Of a DNA stretch of 64,000 nt, positions 24,265-34,930 are shown in pieces. How positions within the stretch are numbered: position 1 is the stretch's first letter; each line of letters opens with the position of its first letter. The DNA is from Endocalyx cinctus (Eukaryota; Ascomycota; Sordariomycetes; Amphisphaeriales; Apiosporaceae). The DNA lies in NCBI GenBank assembly GCA_001600455.1, contig BCKC01000003.1, positions 4,634,754 to 4,698,753 of the forward strand, written 5' to 3'. A program made the translations under genes and the position numbers. The notes under the pieces are model-generated. The model saw only the letters and a program-made list of their open reading frames with translations, was not told the origin of the DNA and did not search any database.

Positions 24265-24988
24265 CTCCATCTCGCCGAAACTAGCTTTACTTTTGGTGAG
24301 ATGATGGTGGTGTTGGGTGCGTCGTATCGGCTGGACGTGGCAGATGTGACTTGATGCAGGCTACTAGATGCTATAAAACTTTCTAGGGGCCAAGATCCAT
24401 AGGGTTAGCCTAACTATTGCCCGCTCAGTGCGCCTTGTGGATAGCGTATTGTATGCGACGTAATTGGTTTTTAGGATTGTCCGAACTGGCATGGCTGCAT
24501 GGGCGCGACAACTTTAGGCAAAGGCACGGGCCGCTAAGTGAGGGGCCGTCAACCCCTCTCTATAATTGATATTATCTTCGTAAGACCAACATGATCGAAG
24601 AAAGTTGCCGCCAGTCGATGCTGGCATGGATGTACTCATAGGCCCTGTTAATAACTTCACTACCGTCCTTCGGGACATAAATATACTGTACGATCTAGGA
24701 CATAGTTACTTAGCGGTATAACTACAAACCTTACAATGCCTACCGAGCCGCGAAATTGATACCAACCCGCGCTCGGCCGCTCGCCGTCGCGTCGAGCATT
24801 TCCACAAGACTGTTTGTCCAGAGCCATGACGAGGTGCTTGGCGATTGACTATAAATAGAAGGTACCGTCGGACCAGGCCCTTATCGAACTACAACTACAA
24901 GAAAACGAAAAGCAGTGCCGGCATGCTCGTACTCTGGAACTGAGTGAGTGTCTCGAAGGAGGGCGCCGACGCACTCGAGTCGGCCCAG
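24265..24988. other. gene-free stretch before the RecQ relic
   Basis: No intact ORF. GC content is patchy, with more GC-rich bits near 24530-24560 and 24740-24860. These may be older, unrecognisable parts of the helicase relic that follows, but no further motif could be identified. Confidence 0.45.
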
Positions 24989-25143
24989 CATCCGTGGTCC
25001 GAGACAAGACAAGAAGAGGGTGCCCGGGGATCGGTTTAGGATGGTGGAAGTAACTATTTGGAAGCTATAAACGCCACGCTTTCGAGGCGTTCGTGCTCGT
25101 GCCGACGGGCGGTGGCAAGTCCCTTCACTACCCCCAGAAATGA
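24989..25143 (+). pseudogene. fragment of a RecQ-family DNA helicase (QDE3/BLM-like)
   Basis: Two reading frames together match the start of the RecQ helicase core. The first reads HPWSE, then an in-frame TAG, then NYLEAINATLS. After a one-frame shift, EAFVLVPTGGGKSLHYP follows, which contains the Walker A motif I of RecQ proteins. The frame then ends at TGA 25141-25143 and no further helicase motif was found downstream. It is therefore a short relic with at least one stop and one frameshift, not a functional gene. Known RecQ proteins have this same HPWS - NQLEAINATL - PTGGGKS order. Confidence 0.72.
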
Positions 25144-25678
25144 TTAAAAAGAGCAAGGCCCTCTTGGATACCCTCGCGACCTTGCACCTGAACCAACCAA
25201 TGTAATTAGAACGTTGTTCTAAAACCAGGTGCTGTAATTAGTCTAAGCTGTTCGACCTTAATTATGGACCAAGGGGCTACATAATGAAACTTCACGGTAA
25301 ATAGAACTTACGGTATATGGCACTCATTATACCAAGCCGGAACCATTAATAATTGGGCCCTGTTGTAATTAAGTACGGGGCAGGAAGGTATGAAAGTTTG
25401 GCCGAATCGAGTCACTCTCACAAGCGATGGTGCGTCGTATCAGTACTTCGTATTTTGTACTTTACTAAACCAACTCATGACTCATTTCCTTGCGTAAAAC
25501 ATCTTTTAAACCAACCTGGTTGCTGGAAACTTTCCGCTTAGCTACTTGACAATCTGAATTTTTCACCCCACACACCACACACCCTTCCTGGTTCCACCAG
25601 TTTTCAAGTTTTCCGATTAATTAACGAATAATGGGTAGATCTCGCTTTCCCGCTCGCCCCTACGGACCACAGCCGCCT
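25144..25678. other. intergenic region 3' of the Hsp70-like gene
   Basis: AT-rich with no supportable coding exon. The frame at 25353-25541 has no recognisable character. Confidence 0.5.
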
Positions 25679-27913
25679 TCACTGTACATATTGACGGTGG
25701 TGTAAATAAGCTTGGCCCTCTTCGACTTTATTAACAAATACCGCGACATCCGCGTTATGGACGAGAGACTCGAAGCCGCTGACGTCGCGTCGCAGCCGCA
25801 TCTTCAGCATGCAGATGTCTCCAGACGTTACTTCTCGTTCGAAATCCCTCCATATGATGTGGCCGACTGCAGCGAGGGTACCGTCCGAGGCGGTGCCGTA
25901 CACGCCTAGCTTGTAGACTCCCTCGTCTTGCACAAAGCAGCCCTGCATCAGATGACCCTGTATGGGAATACGTTTGAGTGTATGCTGTGGCATACATTCA
26001 TCCTATTTGCCCAATCGCCTCGCAAGGTCTTTGTTAGATCGTTGGTTGTTATAAAGCAGCAGGGCTGGGGAGGGGAAAGGAGAAAAAGAAAGGGAGATAA
26101 AAAAAAAAAAAAAAAGAGAGAGAGAGAGAGATAGAGAAGGAGAGCTATACTTTGCGCATGAGGGTAATGCGACTGCGATGGTTGTGGCCGGCAAGAAGAA
26201 CGATATCGGAGTCGGGGGTGTCCATAGACGGAAACTTGGAAAGATGGTATCCGTAAAGGACAGCCCCTTGTGAAACAGCCAACATACTTGATATGTGCAT
26301 CGTCAGCATTAGCATTCATCACTTTTTTTTCACTGTTTGTATATATCGGAGCGGGTAAAGGGGTTGCGACAGGTTCGGGGGCCATGTTACTTACCCATTG
26401 AGCTCAACCGGGGAACGGTCGAACTGTATACCACATCTTTGAGCGAGGTCCTTGACACGAGCACGCACAAATTTATTCAGGCCGAAACCACCAGTGACGC
26501 AGAGGTGCTGATAGGTATTCTTTAGTCAGACGAGGATGGAGTAGTGGGTGGTAAGCTAGGTGGTCTGAAAGAGAGACTTACATCGACCGCGTAGCCCCTT
26601 TCGCGAAGCGCGTTCATCTGGCTTTGAATGGCGGTGGTGACCTTTTCTATGCGGAAGTCTAGGATGGACTCTAACTCCGCCCTTGACAAACTGATTTAGC
26701 TAACGCACGGCGACGGCAAAATGGACCAGGCTAACCCTAAGGAGGTATTATAATAAAGTACTCACGAGTGAATTGGAACTGTATTGTTTTTTACCCATCG
26801 GTAATGTGTTTCTTCGGCAGTATACTTGAAGTTTGCTCTTGCCACGTCTAAGGCTAGGTCTGGGCATGAACCTGGCTGGACTTTTGGGAGGATCTCATTC
26901 TCCCAAAGTGTTATTGCGTCATAATACCAAGATGGGGTGGGTAAGTCTAGAAGCAGATTCTTTGTGATATACTCAAGAAGTTTTGCAAAGGTATCGCTGA
27001 GGAGTGTGGCTCCGCAGAGATGACTAGTGGCCGGCAGTGTCGAAGGAAGACTCGGGATACCTGTCTTGGTGCTGACACATCCGGTTGAAATATCCTACAA
27101 ATGCTCAATGGTCAGATGAGTAATGGAAAAACAAAGATTAGGAGCTGTAGGGTCTTTAAAGTAATTACTTACCGCCGTCAGACCGCCAAGGTCAACCACC
27201 ACAACTGTTTCGTTGTTTTGAATATGGTTTCCTTGGCCGCCATCAGCATTCAACACAGCCGTCACTGCCGCTTCGGCTTCTGTCTGAAAGTTCACAGTCC
27301 AGGTGCTATTGTCCCGGTCCGGTATCACGATTGCGTCGTCGATAGCCTTCGCAAATATATCGATATCCCAGCCAACTGGGTGGGTGATGACGAGGCGCCA
27401 AGTTACAGAGAGTCCGGTATCGTTGATTTGGGGTTTGCACACCTCCCAAAGCTTTGTCATGTAGTCCGTGAAGACTCCGAGAGCTGTCTTGCCGAGATTC
27501 TTACGTCGCTGGATAGCGTCGGCAATGGCTGGGTATAACGTAGGATCAACCTGCCTGTCGTCTTCGTGTTGCAGGCATAGTTTGATACCACTGATCTCCG
27601 CGGCACCTTCGCCGATCGGGTCGTATCCCCAGCCGACAACGTCTCCTGATGAGTTATACTGAATAACAGACGGCACCCAAAAAGGTCCATAAGGCCCATC
27701 ATAACTCCTGAATCGACAGGGCTGTGAATCTAATCGAGCAGATGAAACTGCTTGGGTCGTAAGGATGGCATGGCGGACCTTAGTATACCTATCGTAGAGA
27801 TAGTTTATTAGTTTAACTTGCTCTTCAGGTAATATTTGGATAAGAAAATTAATAATATACGTTGAACCAAAGTCAATTGCAACAATGAACTCGATATTGT
27901 CGTGAGACTCCAT
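25679..27913 (-). CDS. Hsp70-like (actin-fold) ATPase of the fungal divergent group
   Basis: Seven exons on the minus strand: 27913-27861, 27788-27173, 27094-26766, 26681-26582, 26507-26395, 26286-26151 and 26002-25679, giving 556 residues. The N-terminus has the phosphate-1 motif IVAIDFGSTYTKVRHA. Other visible elements are FVTDYMTKLW-type connector helices, the phosphate-2 motif VVVVDLGGLTA, the adenosine loop LCVTGGFGLNKF, and VSQGAVLYGYHL. This is the nucleotide-binding domain only. The canonical substrate-binding domain is replaced by about 150 unrelated residues, as in many fungal Hsp70-like proteins of unknown role. Intron 6 holds an A-run plus (GA)n microsatellite. The gene is divergent from the 28348 gene and shares a 434-nt promoter. 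Catalytic activity is unproven. Confidence 0.85.
26101..26131. repeat. A-run plus (GA)n microsatellite within an intron
   Basis: A run of A followed by about eight GA units, read as (CT)n then T-run on the sense strand of the Hsp70-like gene. It lies upstream of the branch/acceptor region of that gene's sixth intron. Confidence 0.85.
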
Positions 27914-28347
27914 TATTACAGGCAAGTACTGAACTGCTAATCTGGAAACGATATAAATGAAGAAAGTGCCTTTATTGTTAGCCCTTGGAGTGCAAATGTG
28001 AAAGAAAAGAGAAACAGGTAGGATAAAGAAGGAGAGAGGGGGCGAGTAAGTTTTCATAATATAGAATAGGTTAACTAATGTGGAGACGGTTTATAGCTCT
28101 GTAAAACATTTTTTCTTTGTTCTTCGTCATAAATTTTGCCCACCCTTTTTACCGTCCTGGTTCCTTTGTCTCTCTCTCTCATTCACGTTTCTTACCATTA
28201 AGTTCAAATTGGAATTTATATCTTGCATATATGTACCAACTTCAGCTACACCCTTTTCCTTAAGCTTTCCTCTCTCTCCTCCCAACGCACGAATACATCC
28301 AACACACTCATATACGAATTCACACACACGCGTGTCAACCCACATTC
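27914..28347. promoter_or_regulatory. shared divergent promoter region
   Basis: 434 nt between the start codons of the Hsp70-like gene (minus) and the uncharacterised gene at 28348 (plus). It is CT-rich near the plus-strand start (28140-28340, read TCTCTCTCTC and CACACACACG), typical of fungal core promoters. Specific factor sites were not identified. Confidence 0.45.
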
Positions 28348-29709
28348 ATGAAGAGAAGAAACCCTAACAAGAGGAAGAGGGCGGAACGCAAGATGGATCC
28401 CAGTGACATGACTGCGCCAGTCCTGCCTTCGGCACATGGGTCTTCCGACTCGCCTGCCCTCTCTCCAATGAAGAGTACCGGCAGCCCAGCAATAACAACT
28501 GCCCAAGACCATGGAAACATGGTTATCACATCAGACAAACCAATATCCTTTGAGAATCCATCAACAACTAGCCTCAAGAACAAAGCCAATCCTCATCTCG
28601 CTAGCGTCAAGGGAGAATTCACGTTTGATTGCCACTATCTAGAGTCTCGCTTTGGCACCTACGAAATTATTGAGGCGTATGATATGCTCGTCAACGAGAT
28701 TGGTGGATTGGTCGGCTGGGGCTTTCAACCAACGCCGTGGGACAAAATCAAGCCCGATGATCAGGCCAAACTGAATAGCTGGACACCCCATGCCAAACGG
28801 CTTATAGAAAGCAAACGAGGCTATAAGCTGATCTTTGAGGCTTGGATCTGGCATATTCTCGACGAGGGAGTCTTCCAATCAAAGTGGCAAAGCCAAGGCG
28901 ATAGCTTTGAGCCCGTCAAGTACTTGAGCCAATTTATTAATAGCATCGAAAGTCAGTTTATACCTGTCATGTATTTTTTTTTTTTTTGGCAGTCTGAAAG
29001 ATGGCTAACACATTCCATTCAAATAGAGCCTGAAAACGCAGCCGATGACTCCCCTACCGGGCCCGCCAAGGTGAAGTATCACTCCATATGCTATACCGAC
29101 GAATGGAACAGATGGAGAACAACTTCGGCTGGGCTTGCCTTGGACAGGACTTCGAATAAAATGACACTAGACCCTAAATATGTGTTCGAGCTTATCAAAA
29201 ATAACTTGGGATACCTGATGAAGCCTGAAGATAGCTTGGGTGAGCTTACTCGTCATCACCTGACCGTAAGCCATAAAGCTATCCATTGCGATACGATTAT
29301 GTTTATCTCCCAAACCCAGCTTAGGCTGGCCTGGATAGACCCCCTTGAACAAAGTGCCTGGCACGGGTTTCCCGTGAATAACAAGATCGATCCTGAGCAA
29401 GAGGTCATGGGTGTTCGCAATCTTGACGGTACGCCGCTAAAGTATCGCATGGCTATAGAGCTGGACGTAACCTCTCCTCGCAAACGCTCCCCGTTGCAGG
29501 CTGCTAGTGAAGGAGATATTGTCCAACTCGTCGTTAGGCCCGGTATAGTCGCCCGCGGTCGTGAGCTATTTGAAAACCACAAGTGCGTCGGTGGTGACTG
29601 GAAGACAATCTCCTGGTATCGGCAATTGAGTGTTATGGTCCCTAAAACTTTCAAGTTTCCAATTGAGCAGGCGAAAATTGAAGACGGAAAATTCGTGCCG
29701 GCTTTTTGA
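28348..29709 (+). CDS. uncharacterised fungal protein
   Basis: Single open frame of 453 residues from the ATG at 28348; a second candidate start is 28393 (CAAGATGG, MDPSDMTAP). The N-terminal 85 residues are Ser/Pro-rich. They are followed by a conserved-looking segment with HYLESRFGTYEIIEAYDML and KRGYKLIFEAWIWHILDEGVF, a pattern seen in large fungal families of unknown function. The C-terminus has DPLEQSAWHGFP and LELDVTSPRKRS-like stretches. A 14-T run at 28974-28987 followed by GGCAG lies inside the frame. This looks like an intron acceptor, and an in-frame intron (about 28915-28992) or a homopolymer artefact is possible. No signal peptide or TM segment. Divergent from the Hsp70-like ATPase. 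Function unknown. Confidence 0.65.
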   Translation: MKRRNPNKRKRAERKMDPSDMTAPVLPSAHGSSDSPALSPMKSTGSPAITTAQDHGNMVITSDKPISFENPSTTSLKNKANPHLASVKGEFTFDCHYLESRFGTYEIIEAYDMLVNEIGGLVGWGFQPTPWDKIKPDDQAKLNSWTPHAKRLIESKRGYKLIFEAWIWHILDEGVFQSKWQSQGDSFEPVKYLSQFINSIESQFIPVMYFFFFWQSERWLTHSIQIEPENAADDSPTGPAKVKYHSICYTDEWNRWRTTSAGLALDRTSNKMTLDPKYVFELIKNNLGYLMKPEDSLGELTRHHLTVSHKAIHCDTIMFISQTQLRLAWIDPLEQSAWHGFPVNNKIDPEQEVMGVRNLDGTPLKYRMAIELDVTSPRKRSPLQAASEGDIVQLVVRPGIVARGRELFENHKCVGGDWKTISWYRQLSVMVPKTFKFPIEQAKIEDGKFVPAF

Positions 29710-30343
29710 GAGGTGGTCGTTCGTATGATAGGATCAAACCTTGAATGGAGCTTTTCGAGGGTTGCTGGTGAACATATCGCCATTTATTTATTTTAGTCTT
29801 ATCTTTTATTGTGCACACATCGGTAGCTTTTAAAAAACTGCAATTCATTCGCTTTATTCCTCTAATTATGATTTCTGCTTGTGCCTTCTGAATTCCATAT
29901 CATGTCGTGTGGGTAGTTAGCTTGACGATTGAAATGTCAAGCACGTTTACGGATAGTTCACAAGCCAGTTAGATGATACGCATAGGTACACCAGCTTGCT
30001 GCGTAACCGAAGTAAAATGCTTTTTTGGGACTCGAAACTCTCGCCTAGTTACATTCCAACTACGCTTCCAAAATATAAAGTGTACTCTACATGCCCGGTA
30101 CCTTTTTCCCGTCGACACTTTACCCTAGTCGACGTTTATCACAAGTAACACTTCTTTCACTCTGCGCCGCACTGAGGGTAAGCCAGGCAGAAATTACAGG
30201 CCCGAGGTATTCTGCAGCAGCACTCTGCAGGTTATTGTAGCCGTGGGTGTCATCGTCGCTAGCAGTCACCCACCAGGATATGCCCTTGCCTTGCTTTCTT
30301 TCCTGCCAGCTTCCCTCGTCTTTTCCAAGCTCTTTAGCGTGCT
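29710..30343. other. intergenic region
   Basis: Convergent 3' flanks of the genes on either side. An alternative minus-strand frame at 30120-30380 overlaps the next gene's second exon in another frame and is not preferred. Confidence 0.45.
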
Positions 30344-30700
30344 TCACCCCGCAGCGAGGGCAGACTGTTGTTCCTGCCATGCTAGGAAGAGCTTGCCGAT
30401 GATAAACGACCGCGGGACGCTGTCTTGAGCCATGCGAACCTTGATAGTTTGTATGAGCTCGCCGATCTTCGTCATGGTAGTTTCGGGGCAGAAGTCGGAT
30501 GGGTCGCCGTCTTCGTACTGGAGGATGTTGGATTTTTATTAAAAATCAAATCTGTCACTTAAAAACACCAATGACAACTCTTAGAGGCATCTACAGTATG
30601 AAGGTATGTAACTAACCATAGCTGAAGTTGTAGCGCGGGCATTCCGTTTCCCCTCTACTGACGTGCAATCGCAGGCAAATTTTCTTCTCGGAACACTCAT
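30344..30700 (-). CDS. small hypothetical protein, two exons
   Basis: Exons 30700-30617 and 30517-30344 join in phase 0 with donor ATG/GTTAGT and acceptor CATCCTCCAG, giving 85 residues. The N-terminus is MSVPRRKFACDC. The second exon includes EDGDPSDFCPETTMTKIGEL and a helical C-terminus ending SALAAG. No known domain, signal peptide or membrane segment. A competing frame over the 3' part (30380-30120) is also open, so the C-terminus could be different or the locus decayed. Confidence 0.4.
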
Positions 30701-31437
30701 CTTACCGGTCCTAACGGTAGTTGGAATGCCGGCTAAACGTTCGGAGTGCCAGGCTCCTACGACAGCATCGAACTACACACTCGAGTGCGCGGGCTCGATC
30801 TATGCATAGACCGTGGCACGTGGTGTACGGGGAGCGGTGATCTAGTGACGGCAGATTACCTTCATTGCGGCGATTGTTGCTGCTTAAATATCGTGATATG
30901 AATAAGCAGCCTGGATTATACGTTATTTTCTTGTTATTTTTTGGCATTATGATCTCCATCTAGGTGAGGACGCAGAGAGGCTAAGTAGGTAGAGTGGTAG
31001 AGTAATGTGATGCCACGGGAATCTTTTAGATATATACTTGGTTTATGATATAAATCTATCTGAAAAGCTGAATGAATATATAAGTAACTAGAAGATGATC
31101 CAATTAAAGTAAAGCCCTTCGAAAGTAAAACATGAAAACTATTTATATCCCTTTTTCTTGGATGAGTAATGAAAGCTTGAAAACATGAGTAAGATGGCAT
31201 TATCCCTGATTCAATATATCCAAAGATCGTCAAGTTTAGGTCCAGAAACTCTCTGGTTCTGTATAGTGTCACTTCTTCTCAATTAAGCTAATATGGATAA
31301 CACCTTTCTTATTTTCCGTACACGTTAGGGAAACTTAACGCTGGTCGTATCCTATCGAATAGATAAATAATGCAATTTTAGTCATTTATGTGGTAAATCT
31401 AGTGAAGCTAATTGCTACTTACATCTGACTCGTGGCA
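30701..31437. other. AT-rich intergenic region
   Basis: Two minus-strand frames (30711-30959 and 30934-31272) have codon content typical of AT-rich noise and match nothing known. Nothing else was seen. Confidence 0.5.
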
Positions 31438-33270
31438 CTAACGACCCTCGAACATAAGTCTTCTATAACATATTCCTCCCGAAGACAGGTTGTCGTACTC
31501 ATCAGGCGCCTTACCATAGTAGCTACTAAGCCTCACTTTTGGTAACTTATCATCCTCCTGATTAAGAACTACCGCATTACAGAGACCTGGCGAGTATCCG
31601 CCCTGGGTAATTGCGGAAGGATCCAATAGGAGTGATTCAAGAGTCGGGTCGCGCGTAGTCTTGACCGAAGAGAATCCGAGAAATATATAAACGAGGATCG
31701 CGGCCAGTGAAAGACTAAGGTTCAACGCTAGCCAGATTCCTAGATGCGTCTTATTCACACTCGCCTGTACCACCGAGTCCGCTCTTTTATATGTAGCCGA
31801 TTCCGTCTCAGCCGCCAACGTATTCATGATGGCACTCCATGCAGCATGATACGCCAATGTTAGCATGTTGACGGTATACCCCTCGAGATTATTCTCCTTC
31901 CATTGCTGGGTATAGTTGAGCATATTTGTGTTCTTCATGATCTCGGAGACCATTTCAATTGCCACCGGAGCAATCCAGTCGTCTTCAATGTCGCTCGCGT
32001 CTCGTGACGTAAAACAGGTAGCAGTGTGATCAGAACCGCTAGCCAACGCTACGCCGCATTCTTTCCCAGCATAAAGACCTGCTCTAATAGAAACTTTTCC
32101 GACCTGGTAACAGTCCGCGCCCAGCCAGTCTCCCTGTCCATTATCTGAATAATAATTTATCTTGGCCTGCGGAGGGCCAGGTAACTCCCCAAAGACACTT
32201 GATGTATTTTGACAAGGATAGCTTTTTGTCTTGGGTAGACCGTCGACAAGGTCAGTATGTTCCATCCACCCAACTTTGACTGCGACAAACTTCTCCACAG
32301 ACAATATGCCAGCTTTCGTTGGCGCATCAGACGCTGGATGCCAGGGTTGACTTCTTACAACGAGTACTTCCCCCGCTTTCCTACTTAGAGAATAAAGGCC
32401 AGGGTCGATAAAATCCGTATAAGTAGAGTCGCCGATCAGTTTAGAACGATTGTCTGTCGCGAAATCAATCCACTCTACATCCGATACTTCAACGAATGGC
32501 AACATTAAGTTGATCGTACTGTTCTCTGGCATGTTCTTCGCGGGTAGGTATCTTCGAAGGGGAAGGTCGGTGCGGTCAAATACGTATTCGGGGTCCATGA
32601 CAGTCCAGACGGACGCCTTCAGAATGCTCCACATCCGCCATTCGTGATATACTAACTGCGAAAAGTCCTGTTGAGATAAATCGCGCCAAGCCGAAACGGT
32701 TATCGGTAGTGACTGACTAAGGGACTGTGTCGGGGTCCAAGCCAATGCCGAATTCGCCAAAGGGGAAGAAAATTCTGCCGGCCACAGCAGCGCGACTATA
32801 AACATTGTCGCCACTAACCATCTGGACCGAGGTAGAGGAGGAAGCCGATAGTTGCATAGACGAAGTAGCTCAGGAAGTGTCATTCCATTCCTTTCCAACA
32901 AAGCCGGTATTAGCCTCCAAAGAACCAATGTTGTGCAAGTACTAGCCAACGTTCGAATTATGACGAGCGCCAAGGATAAGAGACCGTTGACCTGGGTTTG
33001 ATAAAGTCGAGCTCTAGTTTGAAGGGCGGTTGGAGGAGAGCCGGTATGGAAGTTTCGCCCGTCTATAAAACTCATTATGCTACCATATAAAACAAAACAA
33101 GCGATAGGATGGATCAAAAACCAGACCCAAGCTTTTAGAAAGTTCAACACCCCTTCATCGTCAGGACGAATAAAGCACCTATGAGGCTGGTCTTGATGTT
33201 GATCTAAATAGCGAGCACGGGATCTACTAGTCGACCTCGCGGCCGATATAAGAGTGTCGGTGGCATTCAT
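31438..33270 (-). CDS. uncharacterised multi-pass membrane protein
   Basis: Intronless frame of 610 residues starting at 33270 (MNATDTLISAAR). Three hydrophobic segments lie in the N-terminal third, around LNFLKAWVWFLIHPIACF, LLSLALVIIRTLASTCTTL and WLVATMFIVALLW. One lies near the C-terminus, around IWLALNLSLSLAAILVYIF. Between them is a long, presumably extracytoplasmic domain of about 350 residues, with paired cysteines and sequons (NST, NRS, NTS, NYT). The tail after the last membrane segment is polar. This topology resembles a large lineage-expanded fungal family of unknown function. No catalytic motif seen. Confidence 0.72.
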   Translation of the reverse strand: MNATDTLISAARSTSRSRARYLDQHQDQPHRCFIRPDDEGVLNFLKAWVWFLIHPIACFVLYGSIMSFIDGRNFHTGSPPTALQTRARLYQTQVNGLLSLALVIIRTLASTCTTLVLWRLIPALLERNGMTLPELLRLCNYRLPPLPRSRWLVATMFIVALLWPAEFSSPLANSALAWTPTQSLSQSLPITVSAWRDLSQQDFSQLVYHEWRMWSILKASVWTVMDPEYVFDRTDLPLRRYLPAKNMPENSTINLMLPFVEVSDVEWIDFATDNRSKLIGDSTYTDFIDPGLYSLSRKAGEVLVVRSQPWHPASDAPTKAGILSVEKFVAVKVGWMEHTDLVDGLPKTKSYPCQNTSSVFGELPGPPQAKINYYSDNGQGDWLGADCYQVGKVSIRAGLYAGKECGVALASGSDHTATCFTSRDASDIEDDWIAPVAIEMVSEIMKNTNMLNYTQQWKENNLEGYTVNMLTLAYHAAWSAIMNTLAAETESATYKRADSVVQASVNKTHLGIWLALNLSLSLAAILVYIFLGFSSVKTTRDPTLESLLLDPSAITQGGYSPGLCNAVVLNQEDDKLPKVRLSSYYGKAPDEYDNLSSGGICYRRLMFEGR

Positions 33271-34046
33271 TGCTTTTCTGTCAAGAAACGTACTTTCGTA
33301 AAGATCTTCAAAAAGTAAAAAATTTACCTTAGTGATAATTATCTGAGTTTACATGGAAGGCTATGTTTCCTGACTAGTTCTTTAGGTCAAATGAGAGTAT
33401 ATATAAGTACATGTAGTGCTGAGCATACGCCGATGAAATAGGCAATTATACCCATACTGGGGTAATTGTACGAGCTGTACAAGATGGGGAGATAGTAGAA
33501 AGTGTGTAAATTGAGCTAGGATACATCTGAAAGTGCGAAGAAGTGCGAAGAAGTGCGAAAAAGTGCAAAGTGAGAGAATCCACTTAAAGTCCTACGTTGT
33601 TGATCAACGTTTCAATATTCTATTGATGATACCTAGCCTGCATATAAACGCCAGGCTGTGTGGAAAAACCTGAGTGGGATATGATCTGTAGTCACAATCC
33701 TTCGGAGTTCTATTGCTACTCAACCTGCACCTCTTCCAGGGTTTATTAGGTTCGCGCAGCAAGGATCATAATTCAGACCGCAGGATAAAATAGATAATTA
33801 GACATCTGTTCGAAATCGTGAGCAATATGCCTTTGGAGGCTTTGTTGGTAGCTTGGCCTGCTTTATTATAGGAAGACGCAGGCTTCAAATCATAAGTCGC
33901 ATGTCTATGATAATGTGAAGACCAACACTGCAAAAGTTGATTTTTCACATTTTGTGTGGGAACCCATGGGATTTGCCAAGCCCCAATGGGAGCGTTTTGG
34001 GAACCCATGGGAGCCCATTCTGCCATTGTAAAGCCTTATCCAGGCA
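33271..34046. other. intergenic region with short repeats
   Basis: Holds a four-unit 10-bp tandem repeat (33531-33570) and two copies of a 15-nt repeat with a CCCATGGG core at 33957-33971 and 33998-34012, just before an ABC-transporter relic. No coding exon was found. Confidence 0.5.
33531..33570. repeat. 10-bp tandem repeat, four units
   Basis: Units of AAGTGCGAAG: two exact copies, then two copies with one and one-or-two substitutions. It lies about 260 nt upstream of the start of the four-TM protein gene. Confidence 0.9.
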
Positions 34047-34930
34047 AGGTACGTGCAATATGTCCCCTTAGCGTACCAAACGATGAGAAGGATTCTCACA
34101 TCGAGGCGGTCATCCGCATGCTCCAGATAGAAGACATCGCCGATGCTCTGATCGGCGTGCTTAAGAGCGGATTTAATCTAGAACAGAGAACGAGGGTAAC
34201 TATCGGCGTGGAGCTCTCCGCTAATTAGGCCGAATATCCTCTTATTGGATGAGCCCACCTCCGGTCCCGAGGCTCATAAGCTCTCACCATTGCTCGTCTC
34301 TTGCGCACGCTGGCCGAGCCGAGTCAGATCGCGGTATGTACCATTCACCAGCCTGCCGCTGAGCTAATCGGGCTCTTCGACTACTTGATCCTTATTGTCC
34401 TAGGTGGGCGTCTGGCCTACAATGGACCACTGGGCCCCGGGTGCTCCACTGCACTTGATTATATCATTCGTTCTGAAGTCACGCCACCATTTGGAGACGA
34501 CGAGAGCCCAGCTGAGTATTTTATGCGGACTGTGAGAGAGTGAGTCTTAGTCCGATGAAAACACGACGACAGAAAAAACCAAATACTTTGCCAATCTATG
34601 GTAATCTAGCAACGAGCATGCCGTTCGTGATACGCAATGGGAAGCACTGGCCCAGGAGGTCGAGTCCAAGGTATCTTCTCCGCTTCATGCCGAACGTGCA
34701 CATGAAGCAGTTACCACTATATGTACAGTTCCTAGTTAGCCACTATGCGCCGCACCTGGCTCTACTACGACGACGGTAGGTCTTGTCAGGATTACGCTGG
34801 AGACTGCTCGCTCATGGCTACTGGATTCTTAATCAACCCGGAGGTAACAACAACTGATTGCCAGTATCGTCGGTACAAGAACGGCCAACCTAACAAGGTA
34901 TCGAAACTTAAGCCTAATACCTTTGTATGA
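34047..34930 (+). pseudogene. relic of a PDR-type ABC transporter
   Basis: Successive frames match the second nucleotide-binding domain of fungal pleiotropic-drug-resistance transporters. IEAVIRMLQIEDIADALIG is followed by the signature LEQRTRVTIGVE, then after a stop and frameshift the Walker B LLLDEPTSG, then VCTIHQPAAELIGLFDYL with the switch histidine, then PAEYFMRTV. At 34745-34900 the frames RTWLYYDDG and the C-terminal GFLINPEVTTTDCQYRRYKNGQ resemble the end of such transporters. The second transmembrane domain between these parts is missing. At least two frame changes and several stops show it is non-functional. Confidence 0.82.

Noticed and set aside
30120..30380. Minus-strand frame with CPRCG motif
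   Set aside because: It overlaps the second exon of a two-exon model in another frame. The spliced model has an ATG and good splice sites, so I preferred that, with low confidence.
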